This document shows positions 10,776-23,575 of a DNA stretch of 64,000 nucleotides, piece by piece. The number at the start of each line of letters is the position of its first letter. The first letter of the stretch is position 1. Both the position numbers and the translations under genes were made by a program. The notes beneath the pieces are model-generated. The model had not been told where the DNA came from. It saw nothing but the letters and a program-made list of their open reading frames with translations, and did no database searches. Source of the DNA: Seison nebaliae. Its lineage: Eukaryota; Rotifera; Pararotatoria; Seisonacea; Seisonidae. Where the stretch lies: positions 116,855-180,854 of the forward strand of contig JALJEE010000349.1 of NCBI GenBank assembly GCA_023231475.1, given 5' to 3'.

Positions 10776-11915
10776 TTATTTCTCTGCCTCGTCCTCCACA
10801 CTTAATCGACATTCATCTTCTGTTACATTTCGTACGAATATAGAATTTTTATTAATGTATTCAGAGGAGATTGGACTTGTCACATTATTTACATCTTCAC
10901 ACAACGCGCTACATGCCACAGCCAATAGAGAATCATCGGCTGAAAAGTCTAAGGAAACGATGGATTTGGGATATCTATCAAACACGAACATTCAAATAAA
11001 ATATAGAAATAAAATAAAATGAAACTTGTGAAATTGACATAAACGTTTCTTGTGAATTGGATCCCACATGTTGACGAAGTTGTCGGAACCACCAGTAGCG
11101 AATGTTCCGAATCGTTTGTGAAATGAAATGGCTGAAACAGGACAAATGATTTCATTATCACCATCTTTCTTCCGATGACATTTGAATGCATATCTTCGTT
11201 TAAATGGCGATTCAGATTTCTCGAATTTTTCTCCTCGATGAGTATTGCCGAAGAAGTCAACGGAGACACGTCCTTCAATCGAACTCACCACAAATCCACA
11301 TTGTCTCAAATGATTCATATTTGGCATAAATCTCACACATCTCGTTTGATATTTCATGAGAGTATCTCGCACATATAAAGCCGTTTCAGGCGAACGAACA
11401 TCATAAATACAAAGTTGTCTATCATTCGTCGCAATGATGGCATATGTGGACGAGACGTCCATCGAATAAACTGGTTTGGAGATGTTGAGATTGAAAGCAG
11501 CAGTCGCTATTCTTTCATCCCATACCTTCACTATCCCATCCCATCCGCCACTCCATATCACATTACCCATCGCCGGATCATCTATGGCACGAATACAACG
11601 AATCGCATTCGAATGTGAACCGATGACCACTTCCTTCGAATGTTGAAGATCCACTCGTTTAATATATCGATCCAATCCACCACTAATCGCATGTTTCTTA
11701 CTCGTAAAATCACAACATAATACTGGTCCATTGTGCATATATTCAGCTAATAATCGATTATTGATAACATCGTATAATCGAACAGAACGATCCCACGACG
11801 AACATAACAATTTGCCATCATTCCAATGACGATTAAAACGGATCTCTGATATGGCGTCATCGGGAGGATCATATAATTTCACTTCCACTTCTCCTATTAC
11901 ATCCTTTCCCGGCAT
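10776..11915 (-). CDS. bub3: Mitotic checkpoint protein BUB3 (WD40)
   Basis: Two exons, 11026-11915 and 10776-10974 (minus strand), joined across a 51 nt intron to give 362 aa; the splice restores QFHKYPKSIVSL, matching QFHRYPTSIASL of BUB3. Beta-propeller repeats are visible: DDAISEIRFNRHWNDGKLL, WDRSVRLYDV, GGLDRYIKRVDL, SGGWDGIVKVWDER, ATNDRQLCIYDVR, VSSIEGRVSVDFF, ATGGSDNFVNMWDP. The IEGRV(S/A)V and KRRYAFKCHR segments are typical of BUB3/Rae1 proteins, and the order fits BUB3. It binds the GLEBS motifs of BUB1 and BUBR1 and recruits them to kinetochores. Slightly longer than the usual 328 aa because of insertions around residues 210-240 and the C-terminal tail. Head-to-head with the LHFPL gene about 1.1 kb away. 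Confidence 0.92.
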
Positions 11916-13021
11916 TCTTTTTATAGTTCTATTACTCTTCTATCTATAGACGTCGTATATAATCGTTTTCATTATTATTCTTTCATCTTTCAGCTTTTCA
12001 TTTCAACTTTCTTCTTCTTTTCTACATTCAAACCTATCTGACAATCGATTTTTGAGATGTCTCGTTAAAAGAATGAAATGGAAGAGCTTCATTCTCCCAC
12101 ATCAATTGGTTTCTTTATAAATTTTGAATTAATTATTAATTTAAGAATAATTTCCTAATATCGATTTGTTGGAATTGATTGATAAAATGAACGTGACTAA
12201 TTGGGAATCGGATAAGGAGAGGAGATGTGAATGCATCGTCATGAATTAATTTGAATAGTTAAATTATTGAAGAAAAGTTGAGAGAGTTCTCTTCTTCTTC
12301 GTCTTCTTCTTCTTATCAAATATATTCAACATTCTTGTTTACATTCGAATAATTCTGAACAAGAGATTGAGGGACAAGAAATGAATAGAAATTAGTCGAC
12401 GAGAATACATATCAATATGGAAGGAAGGAAGATATATCGAGAAGGAAGAAATGGCTGATTAATACGATTGATCTTCTCTTGTCTTATCAATTGTTAGTTC
12501 TCCTCCATTATTGATATTGTCATTGATATCTCTTCAATATTCTTCGATCATTCCACTTCACGCAATCATCTCTCTCTCTCCCTCCAATTTTTCCAAATGG
12601 GAATGAAGAAAAACTTTCAAATTAACAATTCTCGTCCTTCAGAACTGATACTTCCAAATCATCTCGTCATTACGAGGCAATGTATTGATATAAATTTGTC
12701 GATTAAACTTATCCGTATTTGTATGTGTGTTTGGATGAGGGAAGTTCCATTGTTGTCATTCGAACCTTGAAACATTCGACAGGAGAAATAACATTATTAA
12801 TTAGAGAGAGAACAAATATTTTGGATGACGATATTCTGTTCTGCCACTTCTCCATTTTTGGTTTCATTACGAATAATTTCTCATCAAATCAGGAAGTTCT
12901 CCCGTATTCCTTCATTTTCTTCTTCTTCACATTCCAATCAATATTCTCTCATTCATTCATTCATTCATTCATTCATTCATCTCTCGTTCGAACTGATCTC
13001 ATTCAGATCTTCTTCCCATTC
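11916..13021. promoter_or_regulatory. Divergent intergenic region bub3 / LHFPL
   Basis: About 1.1 kb between divergent starts; it must hold both promoters. It contains TTC/TCT-rich stretches and an (ATTC)n tract at 12950-12980, just before the LHFPL start. An open frame runs upstream from the LHFPL start to 12719, but its composition (poly-F, poly-S, HSFI repeats from the tetranucleotide) argues that it is 5-prime UTR. Confidence 0.5.
12950..12980. repeat. (ATTC)n microsatellite
   Basis: About seven tandem ATTC units directly upstream of the LHFPL coding start, in the probable 5-prime UTR. Confidence 0.9.
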
Positions 13022-13680
13022 ATGCATATCGAAGGCGATGTTCTCCGAACGAACTACATTAGAAATACGAGAGCCATCGGATTAGCTTACGCCATCTTCA
13101 CGATTTGTTTCGGTATCATCTCAATTCTCATCTTCTTATATCCTCAATGGATCGGATCTGATCATGGCACGGTCGGTCCATATCGTATTTGTGTTGATTA
13201 TATGTACGAAAGACAATGCGTTGGAATGTGGTCTCGATTTGAAACGATAATTAACGATCCTTTCCGAGCAGCAACATTCTTCATTGGCATCTCTTGTCTC
13301 ATCGTTCTTCTCTCTCTATTGGCCATGGTACTCTTCATATTCGTGAATGCTGCCGTTGTTTTCAACATCACCGGATTTATGCAACTCACTGCAAGTTCCC
13401 ATTTGTTGAATCGTCTTTAAAATAACATTATTTTTCTTCTTTAGCTATCTGTCTATTTTTGGGAATAGTCATCTTTCCTGCAGGATGGAATGATCCACTT
13501 ATTGAAAAGATTTGTGGACCGGATGTCGACAAATATACGTATGGTAATTGCTCCATGTTGTGGCCCTACATCTTGGCAATTCTAGCTGTATTCGACGCAC
13601 TCGTTCTGACGGCATTGGCTTTCATTCTTGCATCGAGACAAGCCAAATCGTTACCGAATGTTTATTCAACAGATGAATAA
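13022..13680 (+). CDS. lhfpl: LHFPL-family tetraspan membrane protein (LHFPL3/4-like)
   Basis: Exons 13022-13394 and 13445-13680, with a 50 nt intron; 202 aa. The start is the ATG at 13022 (MHIEGDVLRTNYIRNTRAIG), because the next residues match the N-terminal YVRNSRAIGVLWAIFTICF block of vertebrate LHFPL3/4. Four membrane segments: residues about 17-42, 80-105, 113-135 and 168-190. The first extracellular loop has YPQWIG and GPYRICVDY; the second has FPAGWNDPLIEKICG and YGNCSMLWPYILAI, both family signatures with paired Cys. LHFPL4 (GARLH) carries GABA-A receptors to inhibitory synapses, and LHFPL5 acts in hair-cell mechanotransduction. A role in trafficking or auxiliary function for a channel is therefore likely here but inferred. 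A poly(A) signal AATAAA overlaps the stop codon (13677-13682). It converges with the ankyrin gene. Confidence 0.88.
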
Positions 13681-13841
13681 AAGAGAAAGAAATGTGGATT
13701 TTATAAGAAATTATTATTTATTTGTACAAATAATGAATTTAGCCATTGAAAAAGTTTTATATGATTCTATTTTGATTATAAGAAATATTTAAACAAAAAC
13801 AAATCTTCTGTTCTCCTCATCGTTGTCGAAGGAAAAGAGTT

Positions 13842-15423
13842 TTATGCATTTGCTAATTTTAAGGTGGAAACGATCTTTCTTGACGTTTTCTCCAATCGTC
13901 GCGATGGTTGTGGTTTCGTATTGTTCAAGATGTCCATACTCGACGAATTTCCTCCCATGATATTATTCATCGTTGTTGTAGGCGTATACATGATGGATGA
14001 GGTAAAATAGAAATTGCCTTCCTTCTGCGAACTGACACTGGGGAATTCTTTTCGAATATATCCTTCCGGCACATATAACGTCAATAATTGTTGAATGCTA
14101 GAAATATTTCGATTCTTCACCACTTCCAAACCCATTCGCTGTCTGGGACTTATCGGATTTCCAACACCCAATTTCTTGTTAGCTGGAAGATGAATACACA
14201 TTATAGAAATTTATCTTCAAAAACGAACCTGCAATTAACGATCTTTTCATTTTCGATAGATCTGAATGACTCGTATCGTCACTGTCAGTCTGATGAGTTA
14301 CTGTTTCTTTTGTTTCACTTTGATAAGTTTCAGCACAAGTTGATGGATCTTCTAATCCCATCGAATCATTCCAACTTCTTCCATAATTCCTCGTACTGAC
14401 TGTAGTTGGTCTCTTTTCTCCATTTACACCATCGTTATAATTGAATTCTTTTAATTGAAGTAATTTCTCTTTTTTCACCATATCCAATGGTCGAGCATCA
14501 TTTGCCGTCTTATTCCTTCTAACAACATTCGGTTCATTGTTCGAACTGTTGTTGTTGTTATTTTTGATGTTGTCATTCGGATGAATGGAAGGAAGTTTCA
14601 ATTCTTTCAAATATTTCTTTTTCATTGGAGTGTGTAAAAATGAGATTAAACGATAATAACTATTAAGTTGAGATTTGAAATTGAAGATATCCAAATCACT
14701 CATTTTGGCGAATAATGACGATGACAAGATGTCAGTCGTTGGGGTTGAAGTTATCGGACTTGTAATGAGACATTTGGGTAATCGTCTTTCGATGGAGAAA
14801 AGATCTTCTTTCCGTTCATAACGTTTCATTAAACTTTTCAAAATGTCTTCTTGACTCTCCAGAATTTCCAAGGACGTTCGAAGTTTCTTATCTTTCGTTT
14901 TTCGAAGTTCAGGACATTTACCCGCTATCAGTAGAGCATTAGTAAAAGAGAGCATTTTGATGGATATGTGAAGAATGTTGTCACCTTTGGGAATGGTAGA
15001 AGTGACAGAAATTTGACGTTGGTTGAAAGCGTCCAATACTTGTTCCAGAATTGATGGTGCGCTAAGATAGGAAGCATAATGTAATGCATTATATCCAAAT
15101 ATATCCGTCGCTGTCACATCGACCTCTTTCACTTGCAATATATAATTCAATAACGAGAAACGTTGGAAGATACAACAATTGATTAATAACGTTCGACCAT
15201 CCTTCTCCTCCTCATTGATATTCGCTCCATATTTCAATAATAATTTCACAGTACTTACACTGAAGATGTTCTGATTAATATAACAACATAAGTGGAGAGG
15301 ACTTCGCCCATTCTCGTCCACTTTATTCACTGGGACTGAACGATCTTTGAGAATTCGTCGCAACTGATTCGAATGACCGAGAAGAATTGCCGAATGCAGT
15401 TGACTCATACTAGAACTTTCCAA
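13842..15423 (-). CDS. Ankyrin-repeat protein with long disordered tail
   Basis: Exons 14229-15423 and 13842-14182 (minus), with a 46 nt intron that restores SLIAANKKLGVGNP; 511 aa. Four or five ankyrin repeats occupy residues about 7-170 (NGRSPLHLCCYINQN, DGRTLLINCCIFQRF, FGYNALHYASYLSAP, KGDNILHISIKML). The rest is Ser/Thr/Asn-rich with a poly-Asn stretch near residue 290 and basic patches, so it is probably unstructured. The repeats mediate protein binding; nothing indicates a partner. The overall plan (short N-terminal ankyrin block, long tail, NPISPRQRMGLEV box near the C-terminus) is loosely like ANKRD34-type proteins, but I would not assign an orthologue. It could start at Met-1 or Met-6 (MSQLHSAI). 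Confidence 0.8.
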
Positions 15424-16423
15424 TAAAATTAATATTTACAGAAATACGAAACACGACATGAAACAAAGAAAAGGAAGTGAAAGAAAAATGATTAAATTCT
15501 CACTTTGGATCCGAAAGTGGAATGGAACAAATCTAATAAAAAAGTTGAAGGCAAAGGTGAAGTGAAGGATACAGTCATTTTATACTTTCAATATTTCCTT
15601 CCCATTCCCTTTATTAATTAGGTGAAAGAAAGGCCAATGTCCTTTCCACCAAATGTTTTTTCGTTCACACCATTAAAATCGCACATAAAACATTAGGAAT
15701 GGACGAAATGGATTCTAATAGAGAATTAGAAGGAATTAAATTCCCTTCTACCACTTCCCCCCTCAGATACAACGCAACGTTCCAAAACGGTATTTCGTAC
15801 GCTTAATTCAAACAAATTCTCTCCGTTTCCAACTCGTTCTTATAAGAAGAGAAATAAAGCAACCAAATATTCAAACAATTCTTCATTTTTATCATCTCCA
15901 AGTCGTTTTCGAAAGAAAAATTTCGAATAGAATAATTACATAACAATAACTCTTTTTTATTAAGAAGAATGATATGGGGAGAGCTACTTAAAGTGGAATA
16001 ATTCAATGAGAATTATCATTTGAATTCATTCACCCACAATTAACATTGTCTAAAGGTTTTATTGTGTAATTGAGAATAAGAATTCTTTGGAGAGATTAAA
16101 ACGAATGAGATATTGCTCCTTGTTGGTGGTAAAGTAGTAAAGGAATTACAGAAGAGATAGAATGAAATTTTTCATATAAGCGACCATTAAAGGTTATTGA
16201 CGAATGGTTGTTCAAATTGATAAATATTAAGGGAAGAATATGAATCGAATGAGAATTTTTCTTGTTTATTTGACGCGAATAAAATGGGAGACTTGTTATT
16301 GAATGAAACCGAAAAGAAAACATCTCCAAATTGAAGTTGAGAATTTGGAGTAAATAAATTAATTTTTAATTCGTACTCTTTGTTATTGTGTGATGACTAG
16401 TGGAATGGAATTAGTTTCTGTAG
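15424..16423. other. Intergenic, nothing recognised
   Basis: About 1 kb between the start of the ankyrin gene and the stop codon of the ABC transporter gene. Open frames at 15803-16006 and 16096-16329 (minus) are compositionally like background. Confidence 0.55.
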
Positions 16424-19400
16424 TTAATTTGATCGATGCTTATAATACAATTTTGCATAATGCCCTTCGGATTTCAATAATTCTGTATGAGTCCCACTTT
16501 CCACAATTCTTCCATTGTCCAAATAAAAAATTTTGTCTGCATCTCGTATGGTTGCTAGACGGTGTGCAACGATTATAATTGTACATCGATATCTTTCTTT
16601 CAAATTAATTAGTGATCGTCTAAATAACTTTAAAGATGATGATATGAAATTTGTATATCATTTATCAGATTTAAATTGGAAATCAAATTAGAAAATGACA
16701 TTTGGAAAGGGAAAGGTGAAGAGTGAATTTAACTAACACATTGAGATTCGTCGTCTAACGCCGAAGTTGCCTCATCTAATAAAAGAATTGTCGGTTGCGA
16801 TATAATTGCTCTTGCGATCGATATACGTTGTCGTTGACCTCCGGAAATCTTAGCAGAAATGTTTCCAACATTCGTCTCATATTTCTAAGAGGAAATGATG
16901 AAAGAGAAAGAAAGAATGTAAACATCCGACATCAATTCAATGTCATCGTGAATGTTGGCGAGACGTGACACTTCCATTACACGTTCTTGTCCAAGTTGCA
17001 AATGGCGATTATTTCCATACTCGATATTGTAAATAATCGATCTTCCGAACAACTGATTTGATTGATCGACACAAGAGATTTTTGAATGAATTTCACTAAT
17101 GTCAAATTGTTGGATGTTGTATCCATCGATGAACTGGAAAGCTAACGATTATACGTCTGCAAAACTTTCATAATGAAAACTAACAATTCTTCCACTGTCC
17201 ACATCATATAGTCGTTGTAGTAAGCGAAGGATCGTACTCTTCCCACTTCCATTCTCACCAACGATCGCGATAGTTTCCCCATGTTCCACACGGAAATTGA
17301 GACATCGTAATATTGGTTCCTGGTGATCATAGCCGAAAGTAACATTGGAAAATTGAATGTTTCCTTCTTTGATTTCCAATTGAGAAGAAATTCGTCGATC
17401 GTTAATTGATGAAGGAAATTTTAAGTAATCGTGAAAACGTTGAGCAAATGATTGGAATTTAGAGAGTGATGCAATGAGTGATGATAGATTGTTGAGAGAC
17501 ATACATCCAAACATTACACAATTCAAAATGAGATACACATTCTTCATTAACATCTGATGCTCTTTCACTAAATGTGCTCCATACAAGAAGATGGTGAGTT
17601 GGATGGAATAAATGAGAATATAAGTAAATGCAAAAGTGATGGATAAGAGATAAGTATGACGAATAATATTCTTTTGTGAAAGTTGAATAATCTTCTCATA
17701 TTTATCAGAAATCGATTCTTCTAAATTATCCGCATAAATTGTTCGAATCATTTGAATTGTTTCCAGAAGGAAATTCATTTGATTTTCCTCGAACTCTTTA
17801 TCCGTTTCCATCATTCGTCGAGAGATATTACTTTCGATCGTCGATATCAGTACAAAGAATGGAAGAATAAGAAGAATGATCGATGTCAATTTCCATCCGC
17901 TAATCATTGCGATTCCCAAACCTACAATTCCACTCACAATCGCTGTAATATAACCAGACAATTGTTCCGTCGATAACTTTATGAGAAAGAGAATGAAAAA
18001 TGACTGAAGAGAAATAGAAAGAACAATCCAACTATATTTGTATCGTTGCGAACGGAAGTGAAAAGTGTATTGAGTGAACCTCGACCGAATATGTCGAAGA
18101 AACTATAATCTTTCCTAAATAATTTTTGCACGAATAATAATCGAAGTCGTTTAATAAATTTTTCATATTGAACGGACAAAGTGGAGAATTGGAAGAGATT
18201 CGTCAAAAATTGAACAACTCCCAACATGAATATGAAGACGATCCAAAGTGATTGTCGATTTTTCACTTCTTCCAACGACTCATGTTCGCCATAAACGACA
18301 ATTGCATAAGTGAAGAAGACAGCAAAAATGGGTTGTGCTAAACCGTTGAAGATGGTGAGGAGAATGCCGAGAATTAAAAGAACAACTGGTTGACAATAAT
18401 AGGAGAGAATGATTTCTTTATAAAATCCTTTTTTTTCTGCATCATCCTTTTTCGATGATGAATCTAATAGTTTCGATTCATCATCATGATTCTCGTCATA
18501 AATTGATGGAACTGTTTCCGTCTCATCAATCGATTGTAAAGTGATTCTTTTATTTTTAGAAATGGATTTGTCTCTCACATCTTTCTCATCATTGAAATCT
18601 TTCAATGAAATTTGCTTCTTCACTACCAATTCTTCATATGTTCCTTCGTCAACGATCTCACCATCTTTCATTAAAATAATTCTCGAACATAATTTCAAAA
18701 GAGCTGCTCGATGTGATATGATGATGGAAGATGTCTCATTTCCAACAAAATATTTCGTCAAATTCTCAATAATTAATCTCTCAGATTTCATATCTAAATT
18801 GGACGTCGCTTCATCCAACAATAAACATGGTGATTTCCGATAAATTGCTCTAGCGATCGATATCCTCTGACGTTCACCACCTGATAATGATGCACCATAA
18901 TGACCCACATCTGTATCATACTGATGAGATAATTCGTGAATGAATTGATGAGCATTTGCCATTTTTGCCGTTTTGATGATCTTGATCATTCGATTCGATT
19001 CAACTTCATCGATTTCAGATGTTTTCATCGAAATATTTCCAGCAATTGTTGTCGAAAATAACGAGGTGTTTTGGAAGACGGTTGAAAAAATTGTCCTTAA
19101 CGTTTTCTTCGATATTTTTTCAATATCAATTCCATTCAATTTGATAGTTCCATCAACTAACGGATAGAATTTGAGGAGGAGATTAATAATCGTCGATTTG
19201 CCACAACCCGTCCGTCCAATAATACCAATTCTTTCACCTCTCTTTATTGTTAAGGAGAAATTCTTCAGAATCAATTTATCCTGATAAGAAAATGAGACAT
19301 TATCGAAAATTAATTCTTCAAAATCTTCTTCACTAATCGATATGGAATTATCAAATGAATTTAGTGAATGGATGAAATTAAAGATAAATTTTGCTGAGAT

Positions 19401-20492
19401 TTTTCCATTGATAATAATTGGGAAGAAACTCAATGCTTTGCCAATGCCCATAATTGAGGTGATTAAACAGAAAAATATCTAAATTTACTTATATTTAATT
19501 TGGGAGGAAATCGTAAAAGAATAACTATAATAATTTGTCCGATAAAAATCTCATGATTTATTATCAATCGACTACCATACCAGAATCCGAAAGCATAACA
19601 ACTGAATATACTGAAGAAAACAATTCCGCTGGACAAACCGGTTAAGATGGCACGTTTCTTTCCCCAAAAAAAGGCATTTGTAATTTTGGGTGTTAGTCTT
19701 TTAAAATGAAAATTTTATGAAATTCTTCCTAAATTTTAATGGAAACTCTTGAAGATGTTTATCTTCTCCATTGAATGTGATAACGAGATTGATACAATCG
19801 ATAATCTCACGAATTTCATTAGCCAATTCACTTTCATTTGAAATAATTCTTGAAGTCACTTTATTGAGCATTCGCGAGAGACAATACATCATTCCAAAAA
19901 TGACAGGTGCTAATGCAATGATGGATAAAGTCAACTTCCAACTAATGATTAATGCGATGAGAATACTGGCAATAAATTGAATAATGGAATGAATGAGAAA
20001 TCCTAAATTCTTATCGATACATTTTAAAATATCATCAATCCGACTATTAATTAACGATATTGTATTATGTGCCATTCCATTGTCGAACCAAGAGATTTGT
20101 TGAGATAACAACGTTTTCAAAAAAAAGAATTTCATTCGACATTTTTGAGATTCAGCGGAAATCGTCCAACATATATTACCCAAATATGCGCAAAGAAATG
20201 TGCCGATTCCAAGAATGATAATGAACTGACATTGTCGTTGAACGGTGAAAAAGAATTGATGTGAATCGGTGAGATGTTTCGTTTCATTAAATTGACGAAG
20301 ACGTTCATGATGAACGAATGTCGATGTGACATTTCCGAGTACTAGAACTAGTAACGGATAACTACAACCACTAATGACACTGGTGACGATTGCTACAAAT
20401 ATGAGGAAACGATCAAATGAGCGACTGAATGAAAATAGTTGATAAAATGAAATATTTGGTGTGTGCACATTCTCATCGACATTATGTTCCAT
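16424..20492 (-). CDS. Full-size ABCB (P-glycoprotein-type) ABC transporter
   Basis: Seven exons on the minus strand: 19747-20492, 19526-19697, 18033-19478, 17185-17976, 16924-17133, 16738-16884, 16424-16627. Introns are 49, 47, 56, 51, 39 and 110 nt; total 1238 aa. Organisation TMD1-NBD1-TMD2-NBD2. TMD1 has the helices [15 protein letters not shown] through [15 protein letters not shown]1 (from about residue 360) has Walker [10 protein letters not shown], signature LSGGERQR, Walker [13 protein letters not shown] and switch His IISHRAAL. An acidic linker leads to TMD2. NBD2 has Walker [10 protein letters not shown], signature ISGGQRQR, Walker [13 protein letters not shown] and VAHRLATI. Both ATP sites look competent. 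Such pumps export lipophilic compounds at the plasma membrane. Length is close to the usual 1280. The chain was built by requiring every splice to keep frame and family motifs, so the model is strong; the substrate is unknown. Confidence 0.93.
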
Positions 20493-21252
20493 AAGACGCG
20501 TTGTTTATCTCAAAATAGTTTGTGAAGTTTAAAAAGAAAACTATTCATTTCTCTTCTTTTTCAAAAAATTGTTGAAAATGTGAGAAAAATGACATTTGTT
20601 TATTTAGAAAACGCTCTTACTAATATCTAATCTTTCTAGAAAGATGATGAAGAGAAGTGAATGTGTAAAATGTTTGAAGAATATTTTACTCATTGTTATT
20701 GTACAAGAAACGAACCGAAGTTTTAACCACGTTGAAAAGAATGAAGTTAACCTGTTTTGAATTGAAAAGAAATTTTTTTTTTTTAACTTCAACTCCAATT
20801 TCAAATGGAAATCATTCTAGTTCTTCCATATATTCTTTGGTTTACTTCTTTCTGGTTAGACAAAAGATATTGAAAAATAAATTTCTTTCAATTTCTAAAA
20901 GATTTCACTCATTTCTTTTCAGCATACTTAAAAGTTCCTTCTCTTTAACCTACGAACAATTATAGAATTGTAAATTACAATTTGTAATACAGGAAGGAAA
21001 CTGAAAAAATTATTGAAATTTTATTTAAGGTACAAGAAAATCTTTGCCGATTTGTCAGATGATAAAATTGGAATAATTTCAGGTTCTATTAAATTTGAAG
21101 TGTAGGAAACGAAACATGTTGAATGAAATGAGAAGAACAAATTATTGGACAATGGAAGAGAACAAAGAAAGACATAGACAGGCAAACGATAAGAGATACA
21201 TACACAGACGATTATATTTTCGAAGTTCCAATGATTCTCTTGACGAGAATGA
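20493..21252. other. Intergenic, nothing recognised
   Basis: AT-rich sequence between the ABC transporter start and the stop of the first myosin light chain gene. It probably holds the transporter promoter and the light-chain 3-prime UTR. No supported gene. Confidence 0.55.
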
Positions 21253-21984
21253 TTATTTTGTTTCATTCTCCTCCTCCTTTCCTCGTTTAATGACGCGAGT
21301 GAACTTCTCATAATCAATTTCACCTTGTCTATCAGGCACTGCATCTTCCAACATCTGATTGAACTAAATTTTAGGAGAAGGAAAAATTTTAATTAAAGAA
21401 AAAGAAATTGTGAAACTTCAGCGTCTGACATTCGTTCTTTGGGGACACCTTCCGTCGTCAAAATCTGTCTCAAACTGTTTCATTATTCAATTATGAGATA
21501 GTTATTCAACTAACGTGTCTTTGTGCAATTTGCCCGTTGAGACTTTGTCGAACAATTTGAAGGCGTTCAACAATGTATCTTCTGGATCTGTTCCACCAAT
21601 TTTCTCTCCGAACATTTGGAGGAGAAGCGTGAAATTGATGGCACCCGGTGCTTCTGCAATCATCTTCTTCAATTCGTCATCTTTGCACGGTTTCCCCAAC
21701 GATGAATAGACTTCTCTCAAATCGTCGACACTGATCGTTCCATCTCGATCTTGGTCCATGAGAGAGAAAGCTTCTTTAAACTCTTGGACTTGATGTTGAT
21801 CGAACATCGTGAAGACGGAACTGGTTGCACGTTGTGCTTTCTTCTTCTATGTAAATTGAATTGAATAAATTCATGGACAGAAACGAAATCATTAATATAA
21901 AAGATATTGAGAGAATGAGAATGAAAGGATAGAATGAAGATAATATTGTCAAGGAAAAATGAGAAGAACACTAACATCACCCAT
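21253..21984 (-). CDS. Myosin regulatory light chain, copy 1
   Basis: Four exons (minus): 21976-21984 (codes only MGD), 21515-21846, 21417-21474, 21253-21363; introns 129, 40 and 53 nt; 169 aa. Residues 4-15 give [12 protein letters not shown], the myosin light-chain kinase site (Thr-Ser after basic residues). EF-hand 1 is [13 protein letters not shown], a full calcium/magnesium loop; later EF-hands are degenerate ([11 protein letters not shown]), as usual for this family. The C-terminus is [14 protein letters not shown]. The protein binds the myosin heavy-chain neck and regulates contraction by phosphorylation. The segment [12 protein letters not shown] and GKLHKD resemble lophotrochozoan light chains. 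The neighbouring copy 2 is about 890 bp upstream on the same strand. Confidence 0.93.
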
Positions 21985-22869
21985 TGTTAGTTGTTCAAGT
22001 TGTAGATTGGATAAAAATTGAAGATAATTTAGACGATGAAAATTGGTAGAAGGAAATATTGATGATTTATAGAATGATGAAGGAGTTGATGGAAGTAGGA
22101 AAGAATTTTATACGAATCAAAGAATAAGATAATTCCACTGCAAGTAACTGGTATTCATTACCTGTTTTTATATGAGCATCATCGATTCCATCGAACGATT
22201 CGTTCCATTATGTTTGATGATGATAATGATGATGATGTTCTCATCGCCACACAGACGGATATGCAGATAAAATATTCATACAATAGACATCGGCGTTATC
22301 TGTGTTATTCGTCGATTTCAATTAATAATGAACGCTCTCAGATTGTGGATGCCATTTGATTAAAAGGAATAATAACATGGAATCAGCTAATAATAATGCA
22401 ATATTCAACAAATGAAACATGTTCTCTTCATTCTTCTACGGACAAATATGGAAATCTTATTGAACAACTATTTTCATTATTTATGCTCGTAGTAATCATA
22501 GTAGTGCCGTAGTATTTGTCAGGAATTGTTGTGAAAAGTGAAAATTACGAATAACGTTCCTCAATTCAATTATTTAATTTATATAATCTCTCCCTCATCA
22601 CAATATCGATCCTCATTCATTTTTTACAAATAAATTTTTCTTTTTCATTTTATTAATTTTCTAAAAACTTCTCATGCCTTCCCCCCTCCTTCCACTCTCA
22701 CATCTGATGAAGCGGAACTGCCTCCGTAAAGAAAGAGGACAAAAGAAAATTTTTTCAAGCAACGACATAAACAGCGACATTTAAACAGCTGACACGAGGA
22801 CGAGAATGGGACAATGAATGAATTGGGGGATTGGAGACAAGTTATTTTCTTCATATTCTCATAATTTTA
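21985..22869. other. Spacer between the tandem light-chain genes
   Basis: About 885 bp holding the promoter of copy 1 and the 3-prime UTR of copy 2. A GAT/ATG-rich run lies around 22205-22240. No coding sequence supported. Confidence 0.55.
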
Positions 22870-23575
22870 TTATTCTTCTTCTTGAACACCACGTTTAATG
22901 ATTCGAGTGAATTCCTCATAATTAATGAGTCCTTGACGATCTGGTTTTGCCACTTCCAACATCTGATTAAACTGAAAAAGATTTATAAGACTTTCAAAGA
23001 AAAGTTTTTTTTTAACCAATTTGTCATCTAATCGTGAATCAGGTGGTCCTTGTGCTGTGAGATAATCTCTCAATCTATTTTGGTATTAATATTAAATTGA
23101 ATGGAAATGATTATATATTTAGAAGGAAAGAATGAACATGTCTTTATGTAATTTGCCCACTGCTTCTTTGTCGAATATTTTGAAAGCGTTCAATATCGCA
23201 TCTTCTGGATCAGTTCCACCTAAACGTTCTCCATACATTTGGAGAAGTAAAGTGAAATTGATAGGTCCCGATGCTTCAGCAATCATACTTTTCAACTGAT
23301 CATCTTTCGGTGTCGTACCTGAAAATTGGAGAATTAGAAATATATTAGAAAAAATGGAGAGAGACCTAAAGACGAATAGACTTCTCTCAAATCATCGACA
23401 CTGATCGTTCCATCTCGATCTTGATCCATCAGATTGAAAGCTTCCTTAAACTCTTGCACTTGATGTTGGTCGAACATGGCGAAAACGGAACTGGTGGCTC
23501 GTTGAGCCTTTTTCTTCTTCTTCTATTGATGGGAATTAGAAGATTTAATGGAAATAGAAATCTAACATCTGTCAT
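22870..23575 (-). CDS. Myosin regulatory light chain, copy 2
   Basis: Five exons (minus): 23567-23575 (codes only MTD), 23366-23522, 23138-23318, 23017-23074, 22870-22971; introns 44, 47, 63 and 45 nt; 168 aa. It has the same plan as copy 1: [17 protein letters not shown] phosphorylation site, EF-hand [34 protein letters not shown], and [18 protein letters not shown] at the end. It has one more intron than copy 1 (after EVYSSLG, at 23319-23365), so either copy 2 gained it or copy 1 lost it after duplication. Sequence divergence is clear in the C-terminal half ([20 protein letters not shown] against [19 protein letters not shown]), suggesting an old duplication and possibly different muscle types. 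Confidence 0.93.

Noticed and set aside
12719-13021. N-terminal extension of the LHFPL frame
   Set aside because: Low-complexity Phe/Ser/His-rich translation of TTC and ATTC repeats; homology begins just after the ATG at 13022.
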